A stretch of DNA of 64,000 nucleotides. Origin: Mesobacillus jeotgali (GTDB lineage: Bacteria; Bacillota; Bacilli; Bacillales; Cytobacillaceae). A model generated the notes under the pieces. It ran no database searches and had not been told where the DNA came from. It was given only the letters and a program-made list of their open reading frames with translations. Made by a program: the position numbers and the translations under genes. The DNA is taken from NCBI RefSeq assembly GCF_031759225.1, contig NZ_CP134494.1, positions 1,982,501 through 2,046,500 of the forward strand. The letters run 5' to 3'. Shown in pieces: positions 33,313 to 41,194 of the stretch. Every line of letters starts with the position of its first letter. Position 1 is the first letter of the stretch.

Positions 33313-33807
33313 ATGTTATTAGGGTTACTATTCGCAATAATGGCCGGCACGCTTGTCGGGGTTCAAAATATTTTCAACAGCAAGGTCGATGAAAAAGCAG
33401 GCTCATGGACAACTACGACATTGGTATTGGGTTTAGGCTTTTTGGCATCTTTCATCCTTGGCTTCTTCTTTGAAGGGTGGAAAATGTTCGATTTGCAGCA
33501 AATGAAAGGATGGTACTGGTTCAGCGGATTGCTCGGAATCGGGGTCGTAGCAGGCATCGTTCAGGCGATAAAGCATCTCGGACCGACTTTCGCGATCTCT
33601 ATTGTGTTGACATCCCAGCTCGGGTTCGCTGTCTTGTGGGATTCTTTAGGATGGATGGGATTGGAGAAGGTACTTTTTAGCTGGCAGCAATTCATTGGCG
33701 TGCTCGTGATCATAGCAGGAGCCATCGTTTTTAAATGGAGCGAAGGTAAGGATGAAAAAAGAAGTGTTATCACTTCCAAGGTTGTTGAAAAAGCAGAAGT
33801 ATCATAA
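33313..33807 (+). CDS. DMT family transporter half-unit (YdcZ/DUF606), copy 2
   Basis: A 164-residue DUF606 protein of about five helices (GLLFAIMAGTLVGVQNIFNS, LLGIGVVAGIVQAIKHLGPT) with a charged C-terminal tail of about 20 residues that copy 1 lacks. GGAGG precedes ATG, 18 bp after the regulator stop. Likely dimer partner of the first unit. Substrate not known. Confidence 0.85.
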   Translation: MLLGLLFAIMAGTLVGVQNIFNSKVDEKAGSWTTTTLVLGLGFLASFILGFFFEGWKMFDLQQMKGWYWFSGLLGIGVVAGIVQAIKHLGPTFAISIVLTSQLGFAVLWDSLGWMGLEKVLFSWQQFIGVLVIIAGAIVFKWSEGKDEKRSVITSKVVEKAEVS

Positions 33808-33821
33808 GATCATACCACTCG

Positions 33822-33852
33822 CGGCAGTTCGCTAACTGCCGTTTTTCTTTTT
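33822..33852 (+). terminator. intrinsic terminator of the YdcZ operon
   Basis: Perfect 8-bp stem CGGCAGTT / AACTGCCG, 4-nt loop, then TTTTTCTTTTTT. Confidence 0.92.
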
Positions 33853-33937
33853 TGAGGTAGTTATGATTATATTTAATCATCTGGACATGGTATAATCTTA
33901 AAAAGAAAAAATGGAACAATCTATAGGAGCTGAACTT

Positions 33938-34765
33938 GTGAATCCCATCGAAAGATTTTCTGAATACCTCATCGAACACTCAGATACGATCAGTAAGGAA
34001 ATTACAGATTATAATGTGAAAAAGCTTGAAATTGATCTGCCAGAAGAAATCATCCAACAATCCATAAATACAAATAAAGCATTCCTGGAGTTTCTGGGTG
34101 ATACACTGAACCTATCAAAAGAAACAGTGGCAGAGAAATTCATTAAGTGGTATAAAGCTAGACAGGCAAACAGGCCTGAATATCAGTTCAGCCATGACGA
34201 ACTCGCAAGTATCCTCAAGCCATATGCAGAAACTCGGCTACAGCTGATTGAAATGATGACGAAAATTTCAATTGCAGAAGGGCTATCCACCAAAGAAGTG
34301 GTTTTCGTCAATAACCGAATCAGTTATCTGCTTGATTTAAGTATTACGGAAACCATGATCGAACGCGAAAAGCTCGCAAATGAAGAGAACAGCAGGAATC
34401 AAAAAATCATCACAGAGCTGTCATCGCCCATCGTTCCGCTTGCAGAAGACATGGCTATTCTTCCATTGATCGGCGAATTTGATTACGAACGCAGCGACCA
34501 TATTATGACTTATGTGATTCCACAGATCAGCGAACTCAGAATTAAAAATCTGATTATCGACTTCTCAGGTATCGCCACGATTGATGCAGAAATTGCAGCA
34601 CGCATCTTCAATATCAATAAAGTCCTTAAACTGATTGGAATTGAGACGATGCTGACGGGCATACGACCAGAACTCGCAGTCGATGTCATCAACACAGGAA
34701 TCGATTTTTCTAAATTGAACACATATGGAACCGTTAAGCAAGCGATTATTGCTTACGGAAAGTAA
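33938..34765 (+). CDS. RsbR-type STAS protein (stressosome paralogue)
   Basis: A 275-residue protein from GTG 33938, seven bases after AGGAG; a longer ATG frame has no site. The N-terminal 150 residues form an all-helical, RsbR-N globin-like domain; the C-terminal STAS domain contains LSSPIVPLAEDMAILPLIG, IIDFSGIATIDAEIAARI and GIRPELAVDVINTGIDF, very close to B. subtilis RsbR proteins. The Thr that follows the conserved Asp in RsbRA is again Ala here. No rsbS or rsbT is adjacent, so it would join a stressosome encoded elsewhere. Confidence 0.82.
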   Translation: MNPIERFSEYLIEHSDTISKEITDYNVKKLEIDLPEEIIQQSINTNKAFLEFLGDTLNLSKETVAEKFIKWYKARQANRPEYQFSHDELASILKPYAETRLQLIEMMTKISIAEGLSTKEVVFVNNRISYLLDLSITETMIEREKLANEENSRNQKIITELSSPIVPLAEDMAILPLIGEFDYERSDHIMTYVIPQISELRIKNLIIDFSGIATIDAEIAARIFNINKVLKLIGIETMLTGIRPELAVDVINTGIDFSKLNTYGTVKQAIIAYGK

Positions 34766-34828
34766 GAACAGCAGTGCCATTACAGCTCCTATGAAGATAA
34801 CCGCACTTAGTTTTAAATAGAACAAACT

Positions 34829-34858
34829 ATGCTTGGACTATGGTCCAAGCATTTTTTA
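34829..34858 (+). terminator. intrinsic terminator
   Basis: Perfect 10-bp stem ATGCTTGGAC / GTCCAAGCAT, 4-nt loop, then TTTTTATT. Confidence 0.92.
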
Positions 34859-35287
34859 TTGTTCCCTGCCATATAGCTTGAGTACTTGGTGTAGTAAGGG
34901 CTCTTTTATAATCGATACCTGTTCAACGGAAATAGTCTGTTAGTTAAAGAAGATATTAAATTGTTATAAAAATCATGATTCCTATAAAAATTATGCCTAA
35001 GCTTAGTAAAATTAAGATGGTAATTCGGGTATTTTATTTTAACCATTCATGGAGACTTTCCATAGTTGTTTTTATATATCTCCAAATAACCGAACCCCTT
35101 GATATAATCGAGTTCTGTCGAGACCCTATATTAATTGATTACGATATAAGAAGAATAGGATTTAAAGTGATAGCTTTATTATTGGCTAAATAAAATCATA
35201 TTAACTATAATAATCCAGTGCACTTGAATACATAGACCCTATATACAGCATGTTAAAGAATCAAGAGAAAGCAAGGTGGTAAACAAA
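34859..35287. other. intergenic region, no supported gene
   Basis: About 430 A/T-rich bases. One 72-codon open frame (34975-35193) lacks a ribosome binding site and a protein-like composition; I do not support it. The PBP promoter must be here but is not obvious. Confidence 0.4.
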
Positions 35288-37471
35288 GTGGGAAGAATGG
35301 AGAGAAGGCAGCAACGAAAGACATCAAGCAGGATATGGAGTGAATTTCAGAAGAAAGATATAAAGTTTAAGATTATTGGCATTAGTATCGGATTACTCCT
35401 TTTGGGTCTTCTTATACTAAATATCATGATTTGGACCAGTGACGTGAGCAAACTTGAAGACCCAGCTCCTAAGCCGACGATCATTTATGATCAGAATGAT
35501 GCTATAGCAAGCAAGGTGGCAGCGTCAAACATTGAAGGCGTAAGCATTGAGCAAATCCCAGAACATCTGATACATGCTGTCATTTCTACGGAGGATCAAA
35601 GGTTTTATAAGCATGATGGAATTAACTATTTTGCGATAGCTAAAGCCTTTATGCAGAATACGTTAAATGGAGAAATTGTCGCTGGCGGCAGCACGCTGAC
35701 ACAGCAGCTGGCGAAAAATGCATTCTTAACACAGGAACGCACTTATACAAGGAAGTTTAAAGAACTGATCCTTACTAAAAAAATCGAAAGAAAATACACT
35801 AAAGATGAAATTATCGAACGGTACTTAAACCAGATTTATTTTGGAGAAGGCGCATGGGGTATACAGAGTGCAGCCCAAACTTATTTTGGCAAGGATGTTA
35901 GTGACCTGACATTAAGTGAGTCAGCAATGATTGCTGGATTAATAAAAGCTCCCTCACTTTTATCTCCTTTTAAAGACATGGATAAGTCTATTGAACGGAG
36001 AGATATTGTTTTATCCTTGATGGAAAGTGAAGGATATATCAATCAAAAGGAGCTCGAAAAAGCTAAGGAACAGCAAATCGTCCTGCAAGGCAAGAAGATC
36101 GATGATTATAAAGGAAAATACCCTTATTACGTTGATCATATTATTGAAGAAGCGATAAAGAAATATGGCCTTACTGAAAACGAAATTCTATCTGGCGGAC
36201 TGCGTATTTATACTGAGATGAATCCTGAAATTCAGGCAGCAGTTGAAGAAGTCTACAAGGATAAGAATATGTTTCCAGATAGCCAATCTGATCAACTGGT
36301 CCAGAGCGGAGCCGTTTTTATCACTCCAAAGACAGGTGGGATAGCAGCGATTGTTGGCGGCAGAGGGGAACACACCTTTCGCGGGTTTAATCGCGCAACA
36401 CAGCTGAAGCGGCAGCCAGGATCTGCTATGAAGCCATTGGCAGTATACACACCTGCACTTGAGCAAGGCTACGATATGTATGATAAGCTGGAGGACTCTC
36501 CAATTAATATAGATGGATATCAGCCAATGAATTACGATAAGCAGTTCCGCGGAGAGGTGACCATGTATGATGCGGTGGTTAACTCCTATAATGTACCCCC
36601 AGTCTGGCTGCTTGATAAAATGGGAATGAAGTATGGAATCAATGCAGTAGAACGTTTTGGGATTAAATTAGAGGAAAAGGACCATAAGCTTGGATTAGCC
36701 CTGGGCGGTATGAATGAAGGAGTATCTCCACTATTAATGGCGCAAGCATTTTCTGCTTTCCCTAATAAAGGGACAATGGTGCAGGCGCACTCCATTAAAC
36801 GTATAGAGGATGCAGAAGGGAATTTGATTGGCAAATGGAATAGCAATGCAACCAGAGTAACCGAGGAGAAGATCGCTGATAAAATTACTTACATGCTTAG
36901 AGGCGCTGTTCAGGAAGGTACTGGTGAAAATGCCAGAGTCGATGGCTGGGAAATCGCCGGTAAAACAGGAACAACAGAAAATCCTACTGGGAATAACGAA
37001 GGTACCAAGGACCACTGGTTTGTCGGATATTCTCCAGAGATTGTCGGGGCAGTCTGGATGGGATATGACAAAACAGATGAAAATCACTATTTAACTGAGT
37101 CAAGCGGATCAACCGTTACAATAATATTCAAAGAAATCTTCTCAAAGTCTATTAATCAATTTTCACAAAATCAATTTAATTTAGCTTCGATCGAGAAGCA
37201 GATAAAGGACCAGAAGAAAAAGGAGAAACAAGAAGAGGATAGAAGGGAAGAAGATAAGAAGAAGAGAGAAAGAGAAGAGGAGAAGAGAGAAAAAGAAGAG
37301 GAGAAAAGAGAGAAAGAAGAGGAGAAGAAACCAGAAGAGGAAGAAAAGAAGATAGAAGAAGAGGAAAAGAAACGAGAGGAAGAAGAAGAGAAGCGAGAAG
37401 AAGAACAGGAGAAGAGAGAAAAGGAAGAGGAGAAAAAGCGAAAGGAAGAAGAAAAAAAGGATGACGATTAG
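35288..37471 (+). CDS. class A penicillin-binding protein (PBP1A family) with long Lys/Glu tail
   Basis: A 727-residue bifunctional peptidoglycan synthase starting at GTG 35288, nine bases after AAGGTGG. Order: cytoplasmic N-terminus, one transmembrane helix (about 25-48), GT51 transglycosylase domain with catalytic Glu in STEDQRFYKH and GGSTLTQQLAKN, then the transpeptidase domain with SxxK in GSAMKP, SxN in NSYNVPP and KTG in AGKTGTTENP. The C-terminal 85 or so residues are almost only Lys, Glu, Arg and Asp in EEEKREKEEEK-like repeats, an extracellular charged helix. B. subtilis PBP1A has an unrelated Asn-rich tail. Monocistronic. Confidence 0.93.
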   Translation: MGRMERRQQRKTSSRIWSEFQKKDIKFKIIGISIGLLLLGLLILNIMIWTSDVSKLEDPAPKPTIIYDQNDAIASKVAASNIEGVSIEQIPEHLIHAVISTEDQRFYKHDGINYFAIAKAFMQNTLNGEIVAGGSTLTQQLAKNAFLTQERTYTRKFKELILTKKIERKYTKDEIIERYLNQIYFGEGAWGIQSAAQTYFGKDVSDLTLSESAMIAGLIKAPSLLSPFKDMDKSIERRDIVLSLMESEGYINQKELEKAKEQQIVLQGKKIDDYKGKYPYYVDHIIEEAIKKYGLTENEILSGGLRIYTEMNPEIQAAVEEVYKDKNMFPDSQSDQLVQSGAVFITPKTGGIAAIVGGRGEHTFRGFNRATQLKRQPGSAMKPLAVYTPALEQGYDMYDKLEDSPINIDGYQPMNYDKQFRGEVTMYDAVVNSYNVPPVWLLDKMGMKYGINAVERFGIKLEEKDHKLGLALGGMNEGVSPLLMAQAFSAFPNKGTMVQAHSIKRIEDAEGNLIGKWNSNATRVTEEKIADKITYMLRGAVQEGTGENARVDGWEIAGKTGTTENPTGNNEGTKDHWFVGYSPEIVGAVWMGYDKTDENHYLTESSGSTVTIIFKEIFSKSINQFSQNQFNLASIEKQIKDQKKKEKQEEDRREEDKKKREREEEKREKEEEKREKEEEKKPEEEEKKIEEEEKKREEEEEKREEEQEKREKEEEKKRKEEEKKDDD

Positions 37472-37505
37472 AAGCGAAGGGCCCTTACCCTTCGCTTTTC
37501 TTTTT
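37472..37505 (+). terminator. intrinsic terminator of the PBP gene
   Basis: AAGCGAAGGG / CCCTTCGCTT, perfect 10-bp stem with 6-nt loop, then TTCTTTTTTT, directly after the stop codon. Confidence 0.92.
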
Positions 37506-37735
37506 TTGGGAATAACTAGGCTGAGGACCTTCTAAGTATGTGGGCTTCTTACTTGGAGATATAAGATATTTGCTCACTGGCTTTTTGATAACAGGTAACA
37601 TGAGAGCTTCGAATGGAAAACATAAAGATTGACTATGATGGATAAGGGTCTCTTATTTTTTTAAAATAAATCCCTTTCAACCGGAACTTTTTTACATATT
37701 TGTACGTAATAGGATAAGAGAGGTGGATGACTATT

Positions 37736-38230
37736 ATGATTTATAGGTTAACATTTAAACTGTTTTTATCATGCATTCTTTTGTTCGTCGCAGGCTGCTC
37801 AACTTCAGTCAAGTCAACATCTCAAGATCCTAACATTATTGCTTTAAAAACTGTTTTAGAGCATCAGTTCACGGGACCGGACCAAGAATTTATTGAGGGA
37901 ACTGACAACATCGAAAAGCTTGAACAGTATTATGAAAAGCGGTATCAACCTTACTTTACAGAAGAAAGGTACAACAGCTTCATTGCAACCACAGCTTTCC
38001 AATATGTCCTTGTTGCTTATAATAACGGCAAGGAAATAAAGGTGGAAAAAGTGGATGTTGAAAAGGAAGAAGATGCTTATACTTTTAAGGTGACCGTATG
38101 GTACGGCAAGAAAGATGGCGATCAAGAATCTGCAGAGGTTACAGGCAGAGTTAAATTTAACGAAGAAGGCAAGATTACTAATATCCAATACTTGAATGAT
38201 GATGGATTGTCTGAAAATCTGAGTAATTAA
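37736..38230 (+). CDS. lipoprotein of unknown function
   Basis: A 164-residue lipoprotein from ATG 37736, nine bases after AGAGGTGG; an ATG directly abutting that site is unlikely. Signal FLSCILLFVAGC with lipobox VAGC. The mature domain resembles small alpha+beta NTF2-like folds (LEQYYEKRYQPYFTEERY, then strands EVEKEEDAYTFKVTVWYG and GRVKFNEEGKITNIQYL). No enzyme motif. Monocistronic. Confidence 0.75.
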   Translation: MIYRLTFKLFLSCILLFVAGCSTSVKSTSQDPNIIALKTVLEHQFTGPDQEFIEGTDNIEKLEQYYEKRYQPYFTEERYNSFIATTAFQYVLVAYNNGKEIKVEKVDVEKEEDAYTFKVTVWYGKKDGDQESAEVTGRVKFNEEGKITNIQYLNDDGLSENLSN

Positions 38231-38246
38231 AGTATATAAGTTATCG

Positions 38247-38297
38247 AAACTGCACTCTGGAATTAGACGCAATGTCTAATACTAGAGTGCAGTTTTT
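38247..38297 (+). terminator. nested-hairpin terminator
   Basis: Outer arms AAACTGCACTCT / AGAGTGCAGTTT enclose an inner TTAGAC / GTCTAA hairpin; TT and G follow. Confidence 0.85.
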
Positions 38298-38331
38298 GTT
38301 TGCCAGTTTTTAAAAAGGGGAACGTTTAATT

Positions 38332-39096
38332 ATGAAGTTTGGGAGAAGGGATGAGCATCCTATGATTGAAAACAAAACAAAGGCGAAGAACGTGTTCCTT
38401 CCAATCCTACTGGTTGCGATCGGCTTAGGGACATCCATCACCTTTCTATACTTATTCGCGGAACTGGCAGAGGAAATGCTGGAATCGGAAATCAATAGAT
38501 TCGATGACAGCATCATTCAATTTTTCCATCGAATTGAAACAGATTCTTTAGATGTCGTAATGTTTCTGTTCACTGAAGCAGGATCCGTATGGTTCTTAAC
38601 CATCTTTAGCGTTATCATCATTTCCTATCTTTGGTTGAAAAAGAAAGATAAATGGAGCATTATCTTTTTTATTGTTGGAATCGGTGGGGGTGGCCTGCTG
38701 ACCAAACTGTTAAAATACTATTTCGGCAGGGAACGGCCTTCAATCGATGAAACCATTGACGCGATCGGCTACAGCTTCCCAAGCGGCCACTCCATGGGAT
38801 CATTGATCTTTTACGGATTCCTGAGTTACTTCCTGTTTCGCTCAGGCCTCCGAAAAAGAATCAAGTGGATCGCGTTATATACAGGTGGCTTACTGATCAT
38901 GATGATTGGATTCAGCAGGATTTATCTAGGAGCGCACTATCCAAGCGATGTCATCGCTGGCTACCTGGCAGGAAGCATCTGGCTCATCCTCTGTATCCTG
39001 GCACTGGAATATGTGAAATGGAGAAGCGCCTCACAAAGAAAACCGATCAAGGCATTCAAGGAGTTTATTGGTAAGCAATTGAGTAGTTGGGGATAG
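38332..39096 (+). CDS. PAP2 family membrane phosphatase
   Basis: A 254-residue integral membrane phosphatase with about six helices. The three acid-phosphatase motifs are visible: KYYFGRERPS, PSGHSMG and SRIYLGAHYPSDVIAG, holding the catalytic His residues. Such enzymes dephosphorylate undecaprenyl pyrophosphate or phosphatidyl lipids outside the membrane. ATG 38332 lies nine bases after GGGGAA; an internal ATG at 38362 is an alternative. Next to a PBP and wall lipoproteins, so recycling of the wall lipid carrier is plausible. Confidence 0.88.
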   Translation: MKFGRRDEHPMIENKTKAKNVFLPILLVAIGLGTSITFLYLFAELAEEMLESEINRFDDSIIQFFHRIETDSLDVVMFLFTEAGSVWFLTIFSVIIISYLWLKKKDKWSIIFFIVGIGGGGLLTKLLKYYFGRERPSIDETIDAIGYSFPSGHSMGSLIFYGFLSYFLFRSGLRKRIKWIALYTGGLLIMMIGFSRIYLGAHYPSDVIAGYLAGSIWLILCILALEYVKWRSASQRKPIKAFKEFIGKQLSSWG

Positions 39097-39130
39097 AAGG
39101 AACCCGTGTGCCTTCGTTACGTATGAAGCA

Positions 39131-39328
39131 ATGAACATCATGATTAGTTTTGCAACTCTAGTCATTGCCGTAGCCGCATTAGGTATTTCTGAAACAAAAA
39201 GAAATGACCTACCCTGCAACGCCAATTGTTTGAGTAGATCATTTCTTATTCACATTAGTGGCCGCTGCACTTCAAGCAGCTTGCTGTACATTGAGTTTCC
39301 GGTAGCAGCCGGAAGCTCTTTTTTTTGA
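39131..39328 (+). CDS. putative holin-like type I toxin (Hol_Tox/BsrE-like), start uncertain
   Basis: A short hydrophobic peptide: the frame reads VTYEA-MNIMISFATLVIAVAAL, closely like holin-like type I toxins (for example BsrE, TxpA relatives, consensus xTYExLxLMIxFAxLI). It continues ETKRNDLP and stays open to the terminator. No ATG, GTG or TTG lies in frame between the PAP2 stop and the internal Met at 39131, although AAGGAA and the VTYEA codons are present, so the start may be mutated or non-canonical. A predicted antisense RNA overlaps its 3' half. Pfam assignment is from memory. Confidence 0.45.
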   Translation: MNIMISFATLVIAVAALGISETKRNDLPCNANCLSRSFLIHISGRCTSSSLLYIEFPVAAGSSFF

Positions 39329-39334
39329 ATTGTT
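39194..39334 (-). ncRNA. predicted antisense antitoxin RNA
   Basis: A minus-strand TATAAT (plus 39341-39346) would start a transcript near 39334 running against the toxin mRNA. It would end at a 14-bp hairpin (plus 39199-39212 with 39234-39247) whose single mismatch becomes a G-U wobble only in the minus-strand RNA and which is followed on that strand by TTTTTG. The product of about 140 nt would be fully complementary to the toxin mRNA 3' region, the layout of bsrG/SR4-type systems. Confidence 0.5.
39293..39326 (+). terminator. terminator of the toxin mRNA
   Basis: GAGTTTCCGG / CCGGAAGCTC (one wobble), 6-nt loop, followed by eight T residues. Confidence 0.9.
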
Positions 39335-39340
39335 AGGGAT

Positions 39341-39346
39341 ATTATA
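39341..39346 (-). promoter_or_regulatory. -10 box of the predicted antisense RNA
   Basis: Perfect TATAAT on the minus strand, preceded at 17 bp by TTCGAT, a poor -35. Position fits a convergent antitoxin transcript. Confidence 0.45.
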
Positions 39347-39490
39347 GCAGTTTTGAAAAGGAAATCGAAACATTTTCGCAAATGACAAGCTTCACCCATG
39401 GAATAACGAAAGAAGCCAGAAATGCTGATATCCACCAGTGTTGTAGCATATAAATGAGTACAACTATTCTCCGAATTGCAGGTGAGTGAG

Positions 39491-40015
39491 ATGAAACTAC
39501 AAAAAGGTTTTCAGAATTTATCTAAACGGAACATGGATTTTGAAGAGGTCTTCCAGCATATACTGTCGTTCATCCAAGTGCAGCCAAATGGCAATCACAG
39601 ATTGATCATCGGCACGGACTCTCAAGTACATAGTTCGTACACCCGATTCATCACAGGAGTAGTCATACAAAGGGAAGGTAAAGGTGTATGGGCGTGTTAC
39701 CGGTCCGTTAATATAGCAAGGAGAATTGAAACCATACAGGAGAAGGTTTCATTGGAAACAAACCTCACGCAGGAAGTTGCCTGCATGTTCACACCAAAAA
39801 AACAAAAACAAATTATCGATCTAGTGCTTCCATATGTCGAGAAAGGTGCCAGTTTTAAGATGGTAGGGCATTTGGACCTGGGCCGGGGAACGAAAAACAA
39901 AACGAGAATATATGTGGATGAAATGATAAAGCGAATCGAATCAATCGGGCTCGAGGCGCAAATCAAACCTGAATCATTTGTCGCATCCAGTTATGCGAAC
40001 AGGTATACAAAATAA
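39491..40015 (+). CDS. ykuK: YkuK family RNase H-like protein
   Basis: A 174-residue protein matching B. subtilis YkuK (RNase H-like fold). Acidic residues that could form the active site appear in IIGTDSQVHSS and VGHLDLGRGTKN. I start at ATG 39491, five bases after AGGTGA; the TTG 15 bases upstream precedes that site. YkuK-type genes are widespread in Bacillus and function is not established. Monocistronic. Confidence 0.8.
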   Translation: MKLQKGFQNLSKRNMDFEEVFQHILSFIQVQPNGNHRLIIGTDSQVHSSYTRFITGVVIQREGKGVWACYRSVNIARRIETIQEKVSLETNLTQEVACMFTPKKQKQIIDLVLPYVEKGASFKMVGHLDLGRGTKNKTRIYVDEMIKRIESIGLEAQIKPESFVASSYANRYTK

Positions 40016-40234
40016 GGGGCATGCATCTTTATTTTAAGTAATTTTTCATGATCCCTGTTTTGGTTGAGTCCAAATGAAATCAATTTTCCTTTATTCTCAA
40101 CTGCCATTGAAAGAGATATAATAAAGGTTGATCTCGGAAAGTCCTATTATCAATTGGTTAACGATGTTAATCTATGTTAACATTACATGATTTATAGAAT
40201 AGACAATATGAAACAATTATAGGAGAATCCTAAA

Positions 40235-41164
40235 ATGAAAAAGAACTATATAATCTTACTTTTAACAACCATTTTCATGGTGGGTTGTACCAATGTAGAA
40301 GATGCACCTATTACAGATAAAGAAACAGATTCGCAAGAAGTATCTACGGGTAATACAAATGAAAATAGTGAAAAAGAAGAAACTACCACGGTTGTCGACG
40401 AACCAGTAGTTGAGGAAAAACCAACCCAATCAAATGAAGAAATGTTCTCAGGATACAAACTAATTGAAGTTGATGGTGGTGATCTGTCAGGATATCGTGA
40501 ACCTAACGTCGTCGTAGATATTGGATACGGAGACCGTGAATATTGGGCATTTACGAATGAGTACGGGCAGCTAGTACGCGTCATTGCTGAAGAAATTATT
40601 CTCCAAGATGACCGTAGCGAACCTGTATTATCTTCTGGCAGATACTACTCTGATGAAGCAAAGGTTCCCGGTGTCGTAAGTGACGTTATAGATGAAGGGC
40701 ATGTCATTGCTGATTCTCTTGGAGGGGTATCGAATGCTTATAATATTACCCCACAAGATAGCACACTTAACCGTCATGGTGATCAAGCTTATATGGAAAA
40801 ATCGATCCTTACCGCAGGTGGAGCAACTAACTTTGAAGCAATTATCACATATCCGAATAATCAAACCCAGATTCCTTCAAGTTATCAGTATACCTATACT
40901 TTAATGGGTAACGAAATCATTGATACATTCGACAATGTGAACCCTGATGCGATAAACCAATCACTCGGTTCAACAGGCAGTGAGCCTTCCGATTCAACCA
41001 GTTCAAATACGGATGGGGATATTTCTAGTGTTGATACAAACGGTAATGGACAGGTGACGATTAAAGAAGCAAAAGCCGCAGGTTTCAGCATGCCAATAAC
41101 GAGTGATCATTGGTTATACCCTTATATGGATGATCGTGATGGGGACGGTATGGTAGGTGAGTAA
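40235..41164 (+). CDS. DNA/RNA non-specific endonuclease lipoprotein with calcium-binding tail
   Basis: A 309-residue lipoprotein: lipobox MVGC with Cys at residue 18, an acidic Thr/Glu linker to about residue 65, a DNA/RNA non-specific nuclease domain (about 68-235) with the His-Me-finger-like motif DEGHVIADSLGG and the following NITPQDSTLNRHGDQ, then a Ser/Thr linker and a C-terminal EF-hand/excalibur-like region (DTNGNGQVTIKEA, DRDGDGMVGE). A surface-anchored, calcium-linked nuclease for extracellular DNA. TAGGAGAATCC precedes ATG. Three GTTAA(C/T) motifs at 9-10-bp spacing lie at 40157-40181 upstream. Confidence 0.87.
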   Translation: MKKNYIILLLTTIFMVGCTNVEDAPITDKETDSQEVSTGNTNENSEKEETTTVVDEPVVEEKPTQSNEEMFSGYKLIEVDGGDLSGYREPNVVVDIGYGDREYWAFTNEYGQLVRVIAEEIILQDDRSEPVLSSGRYYSDEAKVPGVVSDVIDEGHVIADSLGGVSNAYNITPQDSTLNRHGDQAYMEKSILTAGGATNFEAIITYPNNQTQIPSSYQYTYTLMGNEIIDTFDNVNPDAINQSLGSTGSEPSDSTSSNTDGDISSVDTNGNGQVTIKEAKAAGFSMPITSDHWLYPYMDDRDGDGMVGE

Positions 41165-41194
41165 GACATCTAAATTTGTATGTTGAAGTTATTA

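Noticed and set aside
34975..35193. 72-codon open frame between the RsbR-like and PBP genes
   Set aside because: No ribosome binding site and no recognisable pattern; A/T-rich intergenic composition.
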